Shown: positions 10,655 through 20,345 of the stretch, piece after piece
Layout of the letters: every line of letters starts with the position of its first letter
How positions within the stretch are numbered: position 1 is the stretch's first letter
Source of the DNA: Saccharopolyspora hirsuta
GTDB lineage: Bacteria; Actinomycetota; Actinomycetes; Mycobacteriales; Pseudonocardiaceae
DNA: 64,000 nucleotides
Direction of reading: 5' to 3'
NCBI RefSeq assembly: GCF_008630535.1
Contig: NZ_VWPH01000008.1
Coordinates: 343,071-407,070, forward strand
Position numbers and translations under genes: made by a program
The notes under the pieces: generated by a model
Database searches by the model: none
What the model saw: only the letters and a program-made list of their open reading frames with translations
What the model was told of the DNA's origin: nothing

Positions 10655-12013
10655 ATGCAGCGGCGGATCTTCGGCATCGAAACCGAGTTCGGGGTCACCT
10701 GCACGTTCCACGGGCAGCGTCGACTGTCCCCGGACGAGGTGGCCAGATACCTGTTCCGACGGGTCGTGTCGTGGGGGCGGTCGTCCAACGTCTTCCTCCG
10801 CAACGGGGCCAGGCTCTACCTGGACGTGGGCTCCCACCCGGAGTACGCCACGGCCGAGTGCGACGACCTCGTCCAGCTCGTCACGCACGACAAGGCCGGT
10901 GAGCGGATCCTCGAGGACCTGCTCATCGACGCCGAGCGGCGGCTGGCCGACGAGGGCATCGGCGGCGACATCTTCCTGTTCAAGAACAACACCGACTCGG
11001 CGGGCAACTCCTACGGCTGCCACGAGAACTACCTGGTCGGCCGGTCCGGGGAGTTCTCCCGGATCGCCGACGTGCTGCTACCGTTCCTGGTGACCCGCCA
11101 GCTCATCTGCGGTGCGGGGAAGGTGCTGCAGACCCCGCGCGGCGCGGTGTACTGCCTGTCGCAGCGCGCCGAGCACATCTGGGAGGGCGTGTCCAGCGCG
11201 ACGACCCGCTCGCGGCCGATCATCAACACCCGCGACGAGCCGCACGCCGACGCCGAGCGCTACCGCCGGCTGCACGTCATCGTCGGCGACTCCAACATGT
11301 CCGAGGTGACCACGCTGCTCAAGGTCGGCTCGGCGAACCTGGTGCTGGAGATGGTCGAGCAGGGCGTGCAGTTCCGGGACTTCAGCCTGGACAACCCGAT
11401 CCGCGCGATCCGCGAGATCAGCCACGACCTGACCGGGCGGCGCACCGTCCGGCTGGCCGGCGGCCGGGAGGCCTCGGCGCTGGACATCCAGCGGGAGTAC
11501 TACGGCCGGGCGGTGGACCACGTGGCGCGGCGCGGTTCGGACCCGATGACCGACCGGATCCTGGAGCTGTGGGGCCGGGCGCTGGACGCCATCGAGCAGC
11601 AGGACTTCTCGCTGATCGACCGGGAGGTCGACTGGGCGATCAAGCACCGGCTGCTGGAGCGCTACCGCGGCAAGCACGGATTGGAGCTGTCCAGCCCGCG
11701 GATCGCCCAGCTGGACCTGGCCTACCACGACATCCGCCGGGGCCGCGGGCTGTTCGACATGCTGCAGCGCAAGGACCTGGTGGACCGGGCCACCGAGGAC
11801 GGCGAGATCGAGGCGGCCAAGGACACCCCGCCACAGAGCACCCGGGCCAAGCTGCGCGGCGACTTCATCGCCGCCGCGCAGGCGGCGGGCCGCGACTTCA
11901 CGGTCGACTGGGTGCACCTGAAGCTCAACGACCAGGCCCAGCGGACCGTCCTGTGCAAGGACCCGTTCCGCGCCGTCGACGACCGCGTGGAGCGGCTCAT
12001 CAGCTCCCTGTGA
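10655..12013 (+). CDS. pafA: Pup-protein ligase PafA
   Basis: Uses ATP to activate the C-terminal Glu of deamidated Pup and join it to substrate lysines. 452 residues, homologous to Dop but lacking its insertions: [10 protein letters not shown] at the N-terminus holds the metal-binding Glu; [32 protein letters not shown] and [18 protein letters not shown] are shared. Stand-alone transcription is suggested by its own promoter and by strong stem-loops on both sides. pafB and pafC follow only after an inserted gene on the other strand. Confidence 0.96.
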   Translation: MQRRIFGIETEFGVTCTFHGQRRLSPDEVARYLFRRVVSWGRSSNVFLRNGARLYLDVGSHPEYATAECDDLVQLVTHDKAGERILEDLLIDAERRLADEGIGGDIFLFKNNTDSAGNSYGCHENYLVGRSGEFSRIADVLLPFLVTRQLICGAGKVLQTPRGAVYCLSQRAEHIWEGVSSATTRSRPIINTRDEPHADAERYRRLHVIVGDSNMSEVTTLLKVGSANLVLEMVEQGVQFRDFSLDNPIRAIREISHDLTGRRTVRLAGGREASALDIQREYYGRAVDHVARRGSDPMTDRILELWGRALDAIEQQDFSLIDREVDWAIKHRLLERYRGKHGLELSSPRIAQLDLAYHDIRRGRGLFDMLQRKDLVDRATEDGEIEAAKDTPPQSTRAKLRGDFIAAAQAAGRDFTVDWVHLKLNDQAQRTVLCKDPFRAVDDRVERLISSL

Positions 12014-12053
12014 ACCACGAGGTGAGGGGCGCCCGCGCCCCTCACCTCGTGGT
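12014..12053. terminator. Bidirectional stem-loop
   Basis: A perfect 18-bp inverted repeat with a CCCG loop begins directly after the pafA stop codon and ends 3 nt before the stop of the convergent SDR gene. Confidence 0.85.
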
Positions 12054-12055
12054 GA

Positions 12056-12751
12056 TCAGCGCTCCTGGCCGGTGGGGCGGATGATGAGCTCGTTGACGTC
12101 GACCGTCGGGGGCTGCTGGAGGGCGTAGAGGGCGGCGTTGGCGATGTCCTCGGCGCGCAGCTTCGGGACGTTCGGGGTGTCCGCGGTCATCTCGGTCTCG
12201 ACCATGCCGGGCTGGATGAGGGTGACGCGGACGCCGGTGCCGACGCACTCCGCGCGGATGTTCTGGGCCATGCCGGTGACCGCCCACTTCGTCGCCGAGT
12301 AGAGGTTGCCGGGGCGGAGGTTGCGGCCCGCGTTCGAGCCGGTCAGCAGCAGGTGGCCCTCGGTGCGGGTGAGCGCGGGCAGCGCCGCGCGGGCGGTGAT
12401 CGCGGCGCCGTAGACGTTGGTCAGGACCATCTCGCGCCACTGCTCGGGGGCGGCGCCGCCGTTGCCGAGGAACGAGGTCTGCACGCTCATGCCCGCGTTG
12501 GCGAACACCGCGTCCAGGCGGCCGAAGTGCTCCTCCGCGCGCTGCACGGCGGCGGTGAGGCTCGCGTAGTCGGTGACGTCGCAGGGCAGGGCGAGGGCGG
12601 TCTCCGGGCCGAGCTCGTCGACCAGCGCGGACAGGGCTTCGGTGGAGCGGGCGGTCAGGACCAGGCGGAAACCGGCTGCGGCGGCGGCCCGCGCGGTCGC
12701 GGCGCCGATGCCGCGGGAGGCACCGGTGATCATCAGGACGCGATCGGACAT
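12056..12751 (-). CDS. Short-chain dehydrogenase/reductase
   Basis: 231 residues with a classical SDR Rossmann fold: TGASRGIG cofactor motif at about residues 9-16, FANAG, and the active-site YSATK with an upstream Ser in LLTGSN. It should oxidise or reduce an alcohol/ketone with NAD(P)(H); substrate unknown. It is opposite in direction to its neighbours and lies between pafA and pafB, which are usually adjacent, so it is probably a later insertion or rearrangement. Confidence 0.88.
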   Translation of the reverse strand: MSDRVLMITGASRGIGAATARAAAAAGFRLVLTARSTEALSALVDELGPETALALPCDVTDYASLTAAVQRAEEHFGRLDAVFANAGMSVQTSFLGNGGAAPEQWREMVLTNVYGAAITARAALPALTRTEGHLLLTGSNAGRNLRPGNLYSATKWAVTGMAQNIRAECVGTGVRVTLIQPGMVETEMTADTPNVPKLRAEDIANAALYALQQPPTVDVNELIIRPTGQER

Positions 12752-12802
12752 GGTCCCAGGGTAGGGGCGCGCGATCAGCCGGAGCCGGTGATCACGCTGC
12801 GT

Positions 12803-12819
12803 CGCGAAATATTTTCGCG
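12803..12819. promoter_or_regulatory. Palindrome between SDR gene and pafB
   Basis: CGCGAAA-TAT-TTTCGCG, an AT-centred 7-bp inverted repeat in the 186-bp divergent gap. Likely an operator; the regulator is unknown. Confidence 0.45.
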
Positions 12820-12925
12820 TTGATCGTGACTTCAGTGCTGACCGAAATCAACGCCCCGTCCGCCACGTGGGCCCCACTGGTCGCAACACGCCCCGACCCA
12901 AACACATGATCGAATCCGGGCGGGC

Positions 12926-12931
12926 TAGAGT
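12926..12931 (+). promoter_or_regulatory. Putative -10 element of pafB
   Basis: TAGAGT ends 6 nt before the pafB GTG, again the spacing of a leaderless start. Confidence 0.4.
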
Positions 12932-12937
12932 TTTCCG

Positions 12938-13930
12938 GTGGCCACTGTGCGTGCTGAACGCTTGGTGAACCTGGTGCTGTGTCTGCTGTCGACCCGCCAG
13001 TACCTCACCGCGGAGCGGATCCGGGCGATCGTGCCGGGCTATTCCGGCGCGCCCACCGACGAGGCCTTCTTCCGGACCTTCGAACGGGACAAGGCGGAGC
13101 TGCGCGATCTGGGCATCCCGCTGGAGACCGGTCGCAACTCGGCCTTCGACGCCACCGACGGCTACCGCATCGCGCGCCGCGACTACGAGCTCGGCGACAT
13201 CGACCTCGAACCCGACGAGGCGGCCGCGGTGGCTCTGGCGGTGCGGTTGTGGGACGCCCCGGAGCTCACCGCGGCGGCCCGCGGCGCGCTGCTGAAGCTG
13301 CGCGCGGCCGGTGTGGACGTCGACGAGCACGCGTCGTCGACGGTCGAGCCCAAGGTGCGCACCACCGAGCCCGCGTTCGCGCCGCTGCTGGCGGCGGTGC
13401 AGAGCGGCCGGGTGGTGGAGTTCGACTACCGGCGCCCGAGCAGCCCCGACGTGCACCGGCGGACCGTCGAGCCGTGGGGCGTGGTGTCCTGGCGCGGCCG
13501 CTGGTACGTCGTCGGGCACGACCGCGACCGGCAGGCGCCGCGCTGCTTCCGGCTGTCCCGGATCCAGGGGAAGGTCAAGGCGGTCGGGCGGGCCGGGCAG
13601 GTCCAGCGCCCGCCGGACATCGACCTGCTGAGCTTCGTCGCCGGCGAGCAGCGCGAGGCGCCGCCGAGCACGCTCGCCCGCGTGTGGGTCGCGGACGGGC
13701 GCGCGCAGGGCGCGCGGCGGCGGGCGAAGGTGGTCGACCGGATGAAGCTCGGCGGCGACTGGGGCGACGTGGTCGAGCTCGACCTGCGCTACCCGGAGTC
13801 CGCGGCCGGGTGGCTGGCCGGGTACGGGGCGGACGTGGCGGTGCTGGAGCCGGACACGCTGCGCAAGACGATCCACGAGATCCACCTCGACGTGGTGGAC
13901 CAGGGCGAGGAGCCGGGGGCGGCGTCGTGA
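12938..13930 (+). CDS. pafB: WYL-domain transcriptional regulator PafB
   Basis: 330 residues: an N-terminal winged helix (VRAERLVNLVLCLLSTRQYL) followed by a WYL domain (about 150-210; EPWGVVSWRGRWYVVGHDRD) and a C-terminal extension. In mycobacteria PafB and PafC form a heterodimer that activates DNA-damage-response genes independently of LexA; despite the name neither is needed for pupylation. pafC starts 16 nt downstream, so the pair is one transcript. Confidence 0.92.
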   Translation: MATVRAERLVNLVLCLLSTRQYLTAERIRAIVPGYSGAPTDEAFFRTFERDKAELRDLGIPLETGRNSAFDATDGYRIARRDYELGDIDLEPDEAAAVALAVRLWDAPELTAAARGALLKLRAAGVDVDEHASSTVEPKVRTTEPAFAPLLAAVQSGRVVEFDYRRPSSPDVHRRTVEPWGVVSWRGRWYVVGHDRDRQAPRCFRLSRIQGKVKAVGRAGQVQRPPDIDLLSFVAGEQREAPPSTLARVWVADGRAQGARRRAKVVDRMKLGGDWGDVVELDLRYPESAAGWLAGYGADVAVLEPDTLRKTIHEIHLDVVDQGEEPGAAS

Positions 13931-13946
13931 GCGGTTGGGGGACGCG

Positions 13947-14918
13947 GTGACGAGTGCGACCGAGCGGCTGCCGCGCCTGCTGGCGCTGGTGCCGTACCTG
14001 CTGAGCCGACCGGGCATCCCGGTCGCCGACGCCGCGGCGGACTTCGGCGTCACCGAGCAGCAGCTGCGCAAGGACCTGGAGCTGCTGTGGATGTGCGGGC
14101 TGCCCGGCTACGGGCCCGGCGACCTGATCGACCTGTCCTTCGAGAGCGACACCATCACCGTCACCTACGACGCGGGCATGCGGCGGCCGCTGCGGCTGAC
14201 CGCGTCCGAGGCCACCGCGCTGCTGGTGGCCCTGCGGGCGCTGGCCGAGACGCCGGGCATCACCGACACCGATGCGGTGCAGCGGACCCTGGCGAAGGTG
14301 GAGAACGCGGTCGGGCAGGCCCGCCCGGCCGGGGTGGTCGTCGGGCTGGAAGGCCGCGAGGGCGCGGTGCGGCCGGGCGTGCGCGGGTCCGTGCAGGACG
14401 CCACGACGCGGCGCCGGGCGCTCCGGATCCGCTACTACACGCCCTCCCGGGACGAGATCAGCGAGCGGACCGTGGACCCGATGCGGCTGCTGCTCATCGA
14501 CGGGCGCAGCTACCTGGAGGCCTGGTGCCGCAGCGCGCAGGGCGTGCGGATGTTCCGGCTGGACCGCATCGACGAGGTCGAGGTGCTGGACGAACCCGCG
14601 CAGCCGCCCTCGGAGGCCGAGCCCACCGACGTGTCCGAGGGGCTGTTCCGGCCCGCGCCCGACCAGTCGGTGGCGGAGCTGGAGCTGGAGCCCGACGCGC
14701 GCTGGGTCGCCGAGTACTACCAGGTGGACGAGGTCGTCGAGCTGCCGCACGGGCGGGCGCGGGTGCGGATGCGCTACGCCGACCGGAGCTGGATGAGCCG
14801 CCTGCTGCTCGGGCTGGGCGGGCAGGTGCGGGTGCTCAGCCCCCGGGACCTGGCCTGTGACGTGCGTCAACGCGCGGAAGACGCGTTGACGCGGGCACGT
14901 CACCTGCCGTCCACCTGA
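13947..14918 (+). CDS. pafC: WYL-domain transcriptional regulator PafC
   Basis: 323 residues, partner of PafB. A helix-turn-helix (IPVADAAADFGVTEQQLRKD) precedes the WYL domain (about 150-200; RALRIRYYTPSRDEISERTV, RSYLEAWCRSAQGVRMFRLD). The GTG at 13947 has GGGGGA upstream; a TTG at 13935 is in frame but badly spaced. Its 3' end contains a long imperfect inverted repeat (14857-14903). The downstream small membrane protein begins 18 nt after the stop. Confidence 0.92.
   Translation: MTSATERLPRLLALVPYLLSRPGIPVADAAADFGVTEQQLRKDLELLWMCGLPGYGPGDLIDLSFESDTITVTYDAGMRRPLRLTASEATALLVALRALAETPGITDTDAVQRTLAKVENAVGQARPAGVVVGLEGREGAVRPGVRGSVQDATTRRRALRIRYYTPSRDEISERTVDPMRLLLIDGRSYLEAWCRSAQGVRMFRLDRIDEVEVLDEPAQPPSEAEPTDVSEGLFRPAPDQSVAELELEPDARWVAEYYQVDEVVELPHGRARVRMRYADRSWMSRLLLGLGGQVRVLSPRDLACDVRQRAEDALTRARHLPST
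14857..14903 (+). repeat. Inverted repeat inside the 3' end of pafC
   Basis: GTGACGTGC and TCAACGCG are matched by CGCGTTGA and GCACGTCAC, forming a two-part stem within the last 20 codons. It may limit transcription into the next genes. Confidence 0.5.
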
Positions 14919-14936
14919 GCCCGATACGGTGACTGC

Positions 14937-15137
14937 GTGCCGTACGTGTGGAGTCTTGTGCTGCTGGGGGCGGGTCTGGTCCTGCTCGTGCTGCTGCTGG
15001 TCCGGGTGCTCCGGGAGGTCGGGCGGTTCAAATCCGTGCAGCGGCAGGTCGCCCACGACCTCGCGGACCGCAGCGGCCTGGTGAAGGCGCGCGTCGCCGG
15101 GCTGAAGGTGGCGTTCTCCGAACGCCGCCGCAGGTGA
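14937..15137 (+). CDS. Small single-pass membrane protein
   Basis: 66 residues: one transmembrane helix (LVLLGAGLVLLVLLLVRVL, about 7-25) and a basic cytoplasmic tail rich in Arg and Lys ending ERRRR. GTG start. It lies between pafC and tatA. Such short proteins are commonly found here in actinobacteria; no function is known to me. Possible roles include Tat assembly, but that rests on location only. Confidence 0.7.
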   Translation: MPYVWSLVLLGAGLVLLVLLLVRVLREVGRFKSVQRQVAHDLADRSGLVKARVAGLKVAFSERRRR

Positions 15138-15216
15138 CGCGCAACGGCCCTATTTGTCCCGCCCTGCCGCGCGTACGATGTCGCCCAGCAGGGACATCAC
15201 GAAAGGTTGTGTTCGG

Positions 15217-15492
15217 ATGGGTTTGCCAGGTGGCTGGGAGCTGATCCTCATCGTCTTGGTTCTGGTGCTGCTCTTCGGCGCCACCAAGCTCCCGCAGATG
15301 GCCCGCTCGCTCGGCCAGTCCGCGCGCGTGTTCAAGGCCGAGGCCCGCGGCATGAAGGCCGACGAGGAAGCCGCGAAGAAGGCCGAGGAGGAGAAGGCGA
15401 AGCCGGAGCTGACCGCCGGTGAGTCCAGCACGCCCCCGGTCGCGTCGCCGTCGCCGGCCGACGAGAAGCAGCGCAACGACTCCAAGAACTGA
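15217..15492 (+). CDS. tatA: Sec-independent translocase subunit TatA
   Basis: 91 residues. Pore-forming component of twin-arginine export: an N-terminal transmembrane helix (WELILIVLVLVLLFGATKLP), the FGATKLP hinge, then an amphipathic helix (LPQMARSLGQSARVFKAEAR) and a charged disordered tail. The ATG at 15217 follows GAAAGG. tatC starts 19 nt downstream. A Tat substrate in the window is the fructosidase at 34077-35603. Confidence 0.95.
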   Translation: MGLPGGWELILIVLVLVLLFGATKLPQMARSLGQSARVFKAEARGMKADEEAAKKAEEEKAKPELTAGESSTPPVASPSPADEKQRNDSKN

Positions 15493-15511
15493 CTGAGGAC
15501 GGGACAACACG

Positions 15512-16468
15512 GTGGGTAATCCACTGCGTCGCCTGAACCCGTTCCGCAAGGACCGCCGCCGGTGGGGCCGCAGGCACAACCCGGACGGCACCATGACGCT
15601 CGTCGATCACCTCTACGAGCTGCGGTACCGGTTGGGCGTGGCCTTGGCGGCCGTGGTCGTGGGTGCGATCTTCGGGATCTGGTGGTTCTCCCACTCGGCC
15701 TTCGGGTTGCCCACGCTCAGCGACTTCCTGCTCGAGCCGTACTGCCAGCTGCCCGACACCCAGCGGCTGTCCCCGAACGGGCACTGCCAGCTGCTGCAGA
15801 CCGAGCCGTTCGAGATCTTCATGCTGACCCTGAAGGTCGGCGTCGCGGTCGGTGCGCTGCTGTTCAGCCCGGTGTGGCTGTACCAGCTGTGGGCGTTCAT
15901 CACGCCCGGTCTGTACGCCAAGGAGCGCAAGTTCGCGCGGCTGTTCGTCGGCTGCGCGACCGTGCTGTTCCTCGCCGGTGCGGTGCTGGCGTACTACATC
16001 CTGCCGGTGGCGCTGTCGTTCATGGCCGGGTTCGGCGGGGACGCGTTCTTCACCGCGCTCACCGGTGGCAAGTACATCAGCTTCATGCTGCTCCTGCTGG
16101 TGATCTTCGGCGTCAGCTTCGAGCTGCCGCTGATCCTGGTGATGCTCAACTTCGCCGGGATCGTCAGCTACGAGAAGCTGAAGAGCTGGTGGCGGGGCAT
16201 CGTGTTCGCGCTGTTCGTGTTCGCCGCGATCGCCACCCCGGGGCAGGACCCGTTCTCGATGCTCGCGCTGGCCGCGGCGCTGTGCGTGCTGTTCACCATC
16301 GCGATGGCGATCTGCCGGGCCAACGACAAGCGCAAGGCCAAGAAGCTCGCCGCTCAGGGGCTGACCGAGGTCGGGCTGGACGAGGCGTCCGAGATCGACT
16401 TCCGGGGCTCCGACATCGACGTGCGGCCCTCGCAGCTGCCCAAGCAGCACCACGACGACGTCACCTGA
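15512..16468 (+). CDS. tatC: Sec-independent translocase subunit TatC
   Basis: 318 residues, six predicted transmembrane helices, receptor for twin-arginine signal peptides. The family signature is clear: [15 protein letters not shown] at the cytoplasmic N-terminus with its conserved Glu, and [17 protein letters not shown] in the later part. A basic N-terminal extension ([18 protein letters not shown]) and a long hydrophilic C-tail are typical of actinobacteria. GTG start. Forms a unit with tatA. Confidence 0.96.
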   Translation: MGNPLRRLNPFRKDRRRWGRRHNPDGTMTLVDHLYELRYRLGVALAAVVVGAIFGIWWFSHSAFGLPTLSDFLLEPYCQLPDTQRLSPNGHCQLLQTEPFEIFMLTLKVGVAVGALLFSPVWLYQLWAFITPGLYAKERKFARLFVGCATVLFLAGAVLAYYILPVALSFMAGFGGDAFFTALTGGKYISFMLLLLVIFGVSFELPLILVMLNFAGIVSYEKLKSWWRGIVFALFVFAAIATPGQDPFSMLALAAALCVLFTIAMAICRANDKRKAKKLAAQGLTEVGLDEASEIDFRGSDIDVRPSQLPKQHHDDVT

Positions 16469-16523
16469 GACTCGTGAGCGGGCACTAGCCAAGGCGGCCC
16501 CGCGTGGGTGAGGATCTTGCCTC

Positions 16524-17402
16524 GTGCGCTGTGTCCTGTTGATCAACCCCGCGGCCGGTGGTCGGCTCTCGGCGAAGGTGGTCGGCGAGATCGTCGGCCA
16601 CCTTCGCGCTGTCTGCGACGTCCGGACGGTGATCGCCACCGATGCCGGTGGTGCCGCCGAGGCCGCCAGGCGCGCGGTGTCCGACGGTGCCGACGTGCTC
16701 GCCGTGGTCGGTGGTGACGGCATCGCGCACCTCGCGGTGCAGGCGTGCGCGGAGTCCGGCACCGCGCTCGCGCTGATCCCGGCCGGTACCGGCAACGACC
16801 TGGCGCGGGGCCTCGAAGTGCCGCTCGACGCGGTCGCCGCCGCTCGGGCCGTCGCCCGGGCGCTGAAGGCGGGGGAGCAGCGGCGCATCGACCTCGGCAA
16901 GGCGGCCGGGGCGGGCTGGTTCGCGACCGTGCTGTGCGCCGGGTTCGACTCGCGGGTCAACGCGCGGGCGAACCGGATGCGCTGGCCGCGCGGGCAGCGG
17001 CGTTATGACGTGGCGGTGGTCCGGGAGCTGCTGGGGCTGCACGCGATGCCGCTGCGGGTGGAGACCGAGTCCGGGGTCATCGAGCTGGACGCGACGCTGG
17101 TCGCGGTGGGCAACTCCGCCTGCTACGGCGGGGGCATCCCGGTCTGCCCGGGCGCCGACCCGGCGGACGGTCTGCTCGACGTGACGGTGGTCGGCGAGGT
17201 GTCGCGGCGCGACTTCATCGGGATCCTGCCGACGCTGCGGTCCGGTCGGCACGTGGAGCACCCGGCGGTGACCACGCTGCGGGCCCGGCGGATCCGGTTG
17301 GGCGGGGACAACGGCTGGCTGGCCTACGCCGACGGCGAACCGCAGGCCCGGCTGCCGCTGACCATCCGCTGCGCGCCGGGCGCGCTGCGCGTCGTCGGCT
17401 GA
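16524..17402 (+). CDS. Diacylglycerol/sphingosine kinase-like lipid kinase
   Basis: 292 residues of the DagK/YegS/LCB5 family. NPAAGG at the start, the nucleotide-binding VVGGDG at 61-66 and PAGTGND at 86-92 are intact. It should phosphorylate diacylglycerol or a related lipid at the membrane face, possibly feeding phosphatidate recycling. GTG start. It lies 55 nt after tatC, a neighbourhood shared by many actinobacteria, and upstream of the HelY-like helicase. Confidence 0.88.
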   Translation: MRCVLLINPAAGGRLSAKVVGEIVGHLRAVCDVRTVIATDAGGAAEAARRAVSDGADVLAVVGGDGIAHLAVQACAESGTALALIPAGTGNDLARGLEVPLDAVAAARAVARALKAGEQRRIDLGKAAGAGWFATVLCAGFDSRVNARANRMRWPRGQRRYDVAVVRELLGLHAMPLRVETESGVIELDATLVAVGNSACYGGGIPVCPGADPADGLLDVTVVGEVSRRDFIGILPTLRSGRHVEHPAVTTLRARRIRLGGDNGWLAYADGEPQARLPLTIRCAPGALRVVG

Positions 17403-17420
17403 CGTTTCGCCTGGTCAGGT

Positions 17421-17465
17421 CCCGTGAGTACTTTCTGGTGCCCTGGCGCCACGAAGTGCTCACGG
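17421..17465. terminator. Imperfect stem-loop before the helicase gene
   Basis: CCCGTGAG...CTCACGGG arms with further pairing (TACTTTCTGGTG against CGCCACGAAGTG, some mismatches). It lies 20 nt after the lipid-kinase stop, so probably a terminator. Confidence 0.5.
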
Positions 17466-17564
17466 GGTCCCCACCTGCGGAAACGGGCGGATTGTGACGA
17501 GGTGCGCACCGCCGGTGCGGGCTCGGTTGCGACGGTGGTCGGTGGGATGTGAAAGCCTTGGGGG

Positions 17565-20345
17565 GTGGCTGCTAGCCGTTCCAACCCCACCGAGCTGTCC
17601 CCGGCCGAGTCCTTCGCCAGGCACTCCCGCCGCGGTGTGCACCCGAAGCTGACCGAGTTCGCCGGGCAGCTGTCCTTCGAGCTCGACCCCTTCCAGCGCA
17701 CGGCGTGCCAGGCGCTGGAGGCCGGGCGCGGCGTGCTGGTGTGCGCGCCCACCGGCGCGGGCAAGACCGTGGTCGGCGAGTTCGCAGTGCACCTGGCCCT
17801 GACCGAGGGCCGCAAGTGCTTCTACACCACGCCGATCAAGGCGCTGTCGAACCAGAAGTACGCCGACCTGTGCGAGCGGCACGGCAGCGAGGCGGTCGGG
17901 TTGCTGACCGGCGACACCTCGATCAACGGCGACGCCCAGGTGGTCGTGATGACCACCGAGGTGCTGCGCAACATGCTCTACGCCGGGTCCAGCAGCCTGG
18001 ACCAGCTCGGCTACGTGGTGATGGACGAGGTGCACTACCTCGCCGACCGGTTCCGGGGCGCGGTGTGGGAGGAGGTGATCCTGCACCTGCCGGACCACGT
18101 GCAGGTCGCCAGCCTGTCCGCGACGGTGAGCAACGCCGAGGAGTTCGGCGAGTGGCTGCAGGAGGTGCGCGGCGACACCACGGTGGTGGTCGACGAGCAC
18201 CGGCCGGTGCCGCTGTGGCAGCACATGCTGGTCGGGCCGCGGATGTTCGACCTGTTCGGCGGGGAGACCGCCGACCGCGAGCTGCAGATCAACCCGAACC
18301 TGCTGCGCCACACCCAGCAGCTGGCCCGGGTGCACCTGCCCTACGGCGGCCGCCGCGGCGGGCCCAACAACGGCAAGCGCAAGGGCCCGCGCCCGCCCCG
18401 GTTCTCCCCGCCGTCGCGGGTGGAGGTGCTGACCGGGCTGGACGCCGCCGGGCTGCTGCCGGCGATCGTGTTCATCTTCAGCCGCAACGGCTGCGACCAG
18501 GCCGTCTCGCAGTGCGTGCGCGCCGGGCTGCGGTTGACCAGCGAGGCCGAGGTCGCCGAGATCCGCGAGGTGATCGACGAGCACACCGCGAACCTGCCGG
18601 AGAGCGACCTGTCGGTCCTGGGCTTCTGGGAGTGGCGGGAGGCGCTGGAGCGCGGGCTGGCCGCGCACCACGCCGGGCTGCTCCCGGCGTTCAAGGAGAC
18701 CGTCGAGGAGCTGTTCGTGCGCGGCTTGGTCAAGGCCGTGTTCGCCACCGAGACGCTGGCGCTGGGCATCAACATGCCCGCCCGCACGGTGGTCCTGGAG
18801 CGGCTGGTGAAGTTCAACGGCGAGTCGCACGTGGACCTCAGCCCCGGCGAGTACACGCAGCTCACCGGCCGGGCGGGGCGGCGCGGCATCGACGTCGAGG
18901 GCCACGCGGTGGTGCTCTGGCAGCCCGGGGTGGACCCCAAGCAGGTCGCCGGGCTGGCCTCCACCCGCACCTACCCGCTGCGCTCGTCGTTCCGGCCCGG
19001 CTACAACATGGCCGTCAACCTGGTGCAGCGCGTCGGGCAGGACGCGGCGCGGGACCTGCTGGAGCAGTCCTTCGCGCAGTTCCAGGCCGACCGGTCGGTG
19101 GTGGGGCTGTCGCGGCGGGTGGAGCGCAACACCGAGGCGCTGTCCGGCTACTCCGAGGCGATGCACTGCCACCTGGGCGACTTCGACGAGTACTTCCAGC
19201 TGCGCCGCCGGATCTCGGAGCGGGAGAAGCAGCTGGCCCGGCAGAACCGGCAGTCGCGGCGCGCGGAGGCGGCCAAGTCGCTGGAGAAGCTGCGCAAGGG
19301 CGACGTGATCTCGGTGCCCGCCGGTCGCCGGTCGGGGCTGGCGGTGGTGATCGACCCGGGGCTGGAGCCGATGGGTGAGCCGCGGCCGCTGGTGGTCACC
19401 GAGGACCGGTGGTCGGGGCGGCTGTCGGTGGCCGACTTCACCTCGCCGGTGGAGCCGCTGGGCAAGCTCAAGCTGCCCAAGCACGTCGACACCCGGTCCC
19501 CGAAGTCCCGCCGCGACCTGGCGTCGTCGCTGCGCAACACCGGGCTGGCGCCCTCCGGCGGGCGCGGCAGGCGGCGCTCGGACGCCACCGACGACGCCGA
19601 GCTGGCGACGCTGCGCCGCGCGCTGAAGGCGCACCCGTGCCACGGCTGCGACGAGCGGGAGAGCCACGCGCGCTGGGCGGAGCGCTACGAGCGGCTGCGC
19701 GGGGAGAACGAGAACCTGCGCCGCAAGGTCAACGCCACCACGCACTCGCTGGCCCGCGCCTTCGACCGGATCGTCGCGCTGCTGACCGAGCGCGGCTACC
19801 TGCCCGCGGAGGCGGGGGAGGACGGCCAGGTCACCCGGCACGGGCGGCGGTTGTCCCGGCTCTACAGCGAGTCCGACCTGCTGGCGGCGGAGTGCCTGCG
19901 GGTCGGGACCTGGCGCGGGCTCGGCGCGCCGGAACTGGCCGCGGTGGTGTCCTCGCTGGTGTACGAGTCGCGGCGGGAGGGGCTGGCCCCGCAGGTCCCG
20001 GCCGGGGCGGTCAGCGACGCGCTGGAGGCGACCTGGCGGCTCTGGGCGGAGCTGGAGGACGACGAGCGGCGGCACAAGCTGAACCGCACCCGCGAGCCCG
20101 ACGCGGGCTTCGCCTGGCCGGTGTTCCGCTGGGCGCGCGGCGAGTCGCTGGAGAAGGTGCTCACCGCGGCGGAGTCCAGCGGGCACGAGCTGTCCGCGGG
20201 CGACTTCGTGCGGTGGTGCCGCCAGGTCATCGACCTGCTGGACCAGATCCGCGAGGTGGTCGGGGTGTCCGACCCGGTGGGCGCGGCCGCGGCGAAGGCG
20301 GTCACCGCGATCCGGCGCGGCGTGGTCGCGGCCGGTGCGGTCTGA
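17565..20345 (+). CDS. helY: Ski2/Mtr4-type DEVH RNA helicase (HelY-like)
   Basis: 926 residues. Walker A APTGAGKT at 61-68 and Walker B DEVH at 154-157, then SLSAT, and the second RecA-like domain with LALGINMPARTVV and QLTGRAGRRGID. A C-terminal region after about residue 650 resembles the DSHCT domain. These are hallmarks of the HelY/Ski2 family of actinobacterial RNA helicases, presumed to act in RNA processing or decay. GTG start directly after a G-rich stretch. Its presence downstream of tatC is the standard actinobacterial order. Confidence 0.92.
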   Translation: MAASRSNPTELSPAESFARHSRRGVHPKLTEFAGQLSFELDPFQRTACQALEAGRGVLVCAPTGAGKTVVGEFAVHLALTEGRKCFYTTPIKALSNQKYADLCERHGSEAVGLLTGDTSINGDAQVVVMTTEVLRNMLYAGSSSLDQLGYVVMDEVHYLADRFRGAVWEEVILHLPDHVQVASLSATVSNAEEFGEWLQEVRGDTTVVVDEHRPVPLWQHMLVGPRMFDLFGGETADRELQINPNLLRHTQQLARVHLPYGGRRGGPNNGKRKGPRPPRFSPPSRVEVLTGLDAAGLLPAIVFIFSRNGCDQAVSQCVRAGLRLTSEAEVAEIREVIDEHTANLPESDLSVLGFWEWREALERGLAAHHAGLLPAFKETVEELFVRGLVKAVFATETLALGINMPARTVVLERLVKFNGESHVDLSPGEYTQLTGRAGRRGIDVEGHAVVLWQPGVDPKQVAGLASTRTYPLRSSFRPGYNMAVNLVQRVGQDAARDLLEQSFAQFQADRSVVGLSRRVERNTEALSGYSEAMHCHLGDFDEYFQLRRRISEREKQLARQNRQSRRAEAAKSLEKLRKGDVISVPAGRRSGLAVVIDPGLEPMGEPRPLVVTEDRWSGRLSVADFTSPVEPLGKLKLPKHVDTRSPKSRRDLASSLRNTGLAPSGGRGRRRSDATDDAELATLRRALKAHPCHGCDERESHARWAERYERLRGENENLRRKVNATTHSLARAFDRIVALLTERGYLPAEAGEDGQVTRHGRRLSRLYSESDLLAAECLRVGTWRGLGAPELAAVVSSLVYESRREGLAPQVPAGAVSDALEATWRLWAELEDDERRHKLNRTREPDAGFAWPVFRWARGESLEKVLTAAESSGHELSAGDFVRWCRQVIDLLDQIREVVGVSDPVGAAAAKAVTAIRRGVVAAGAV

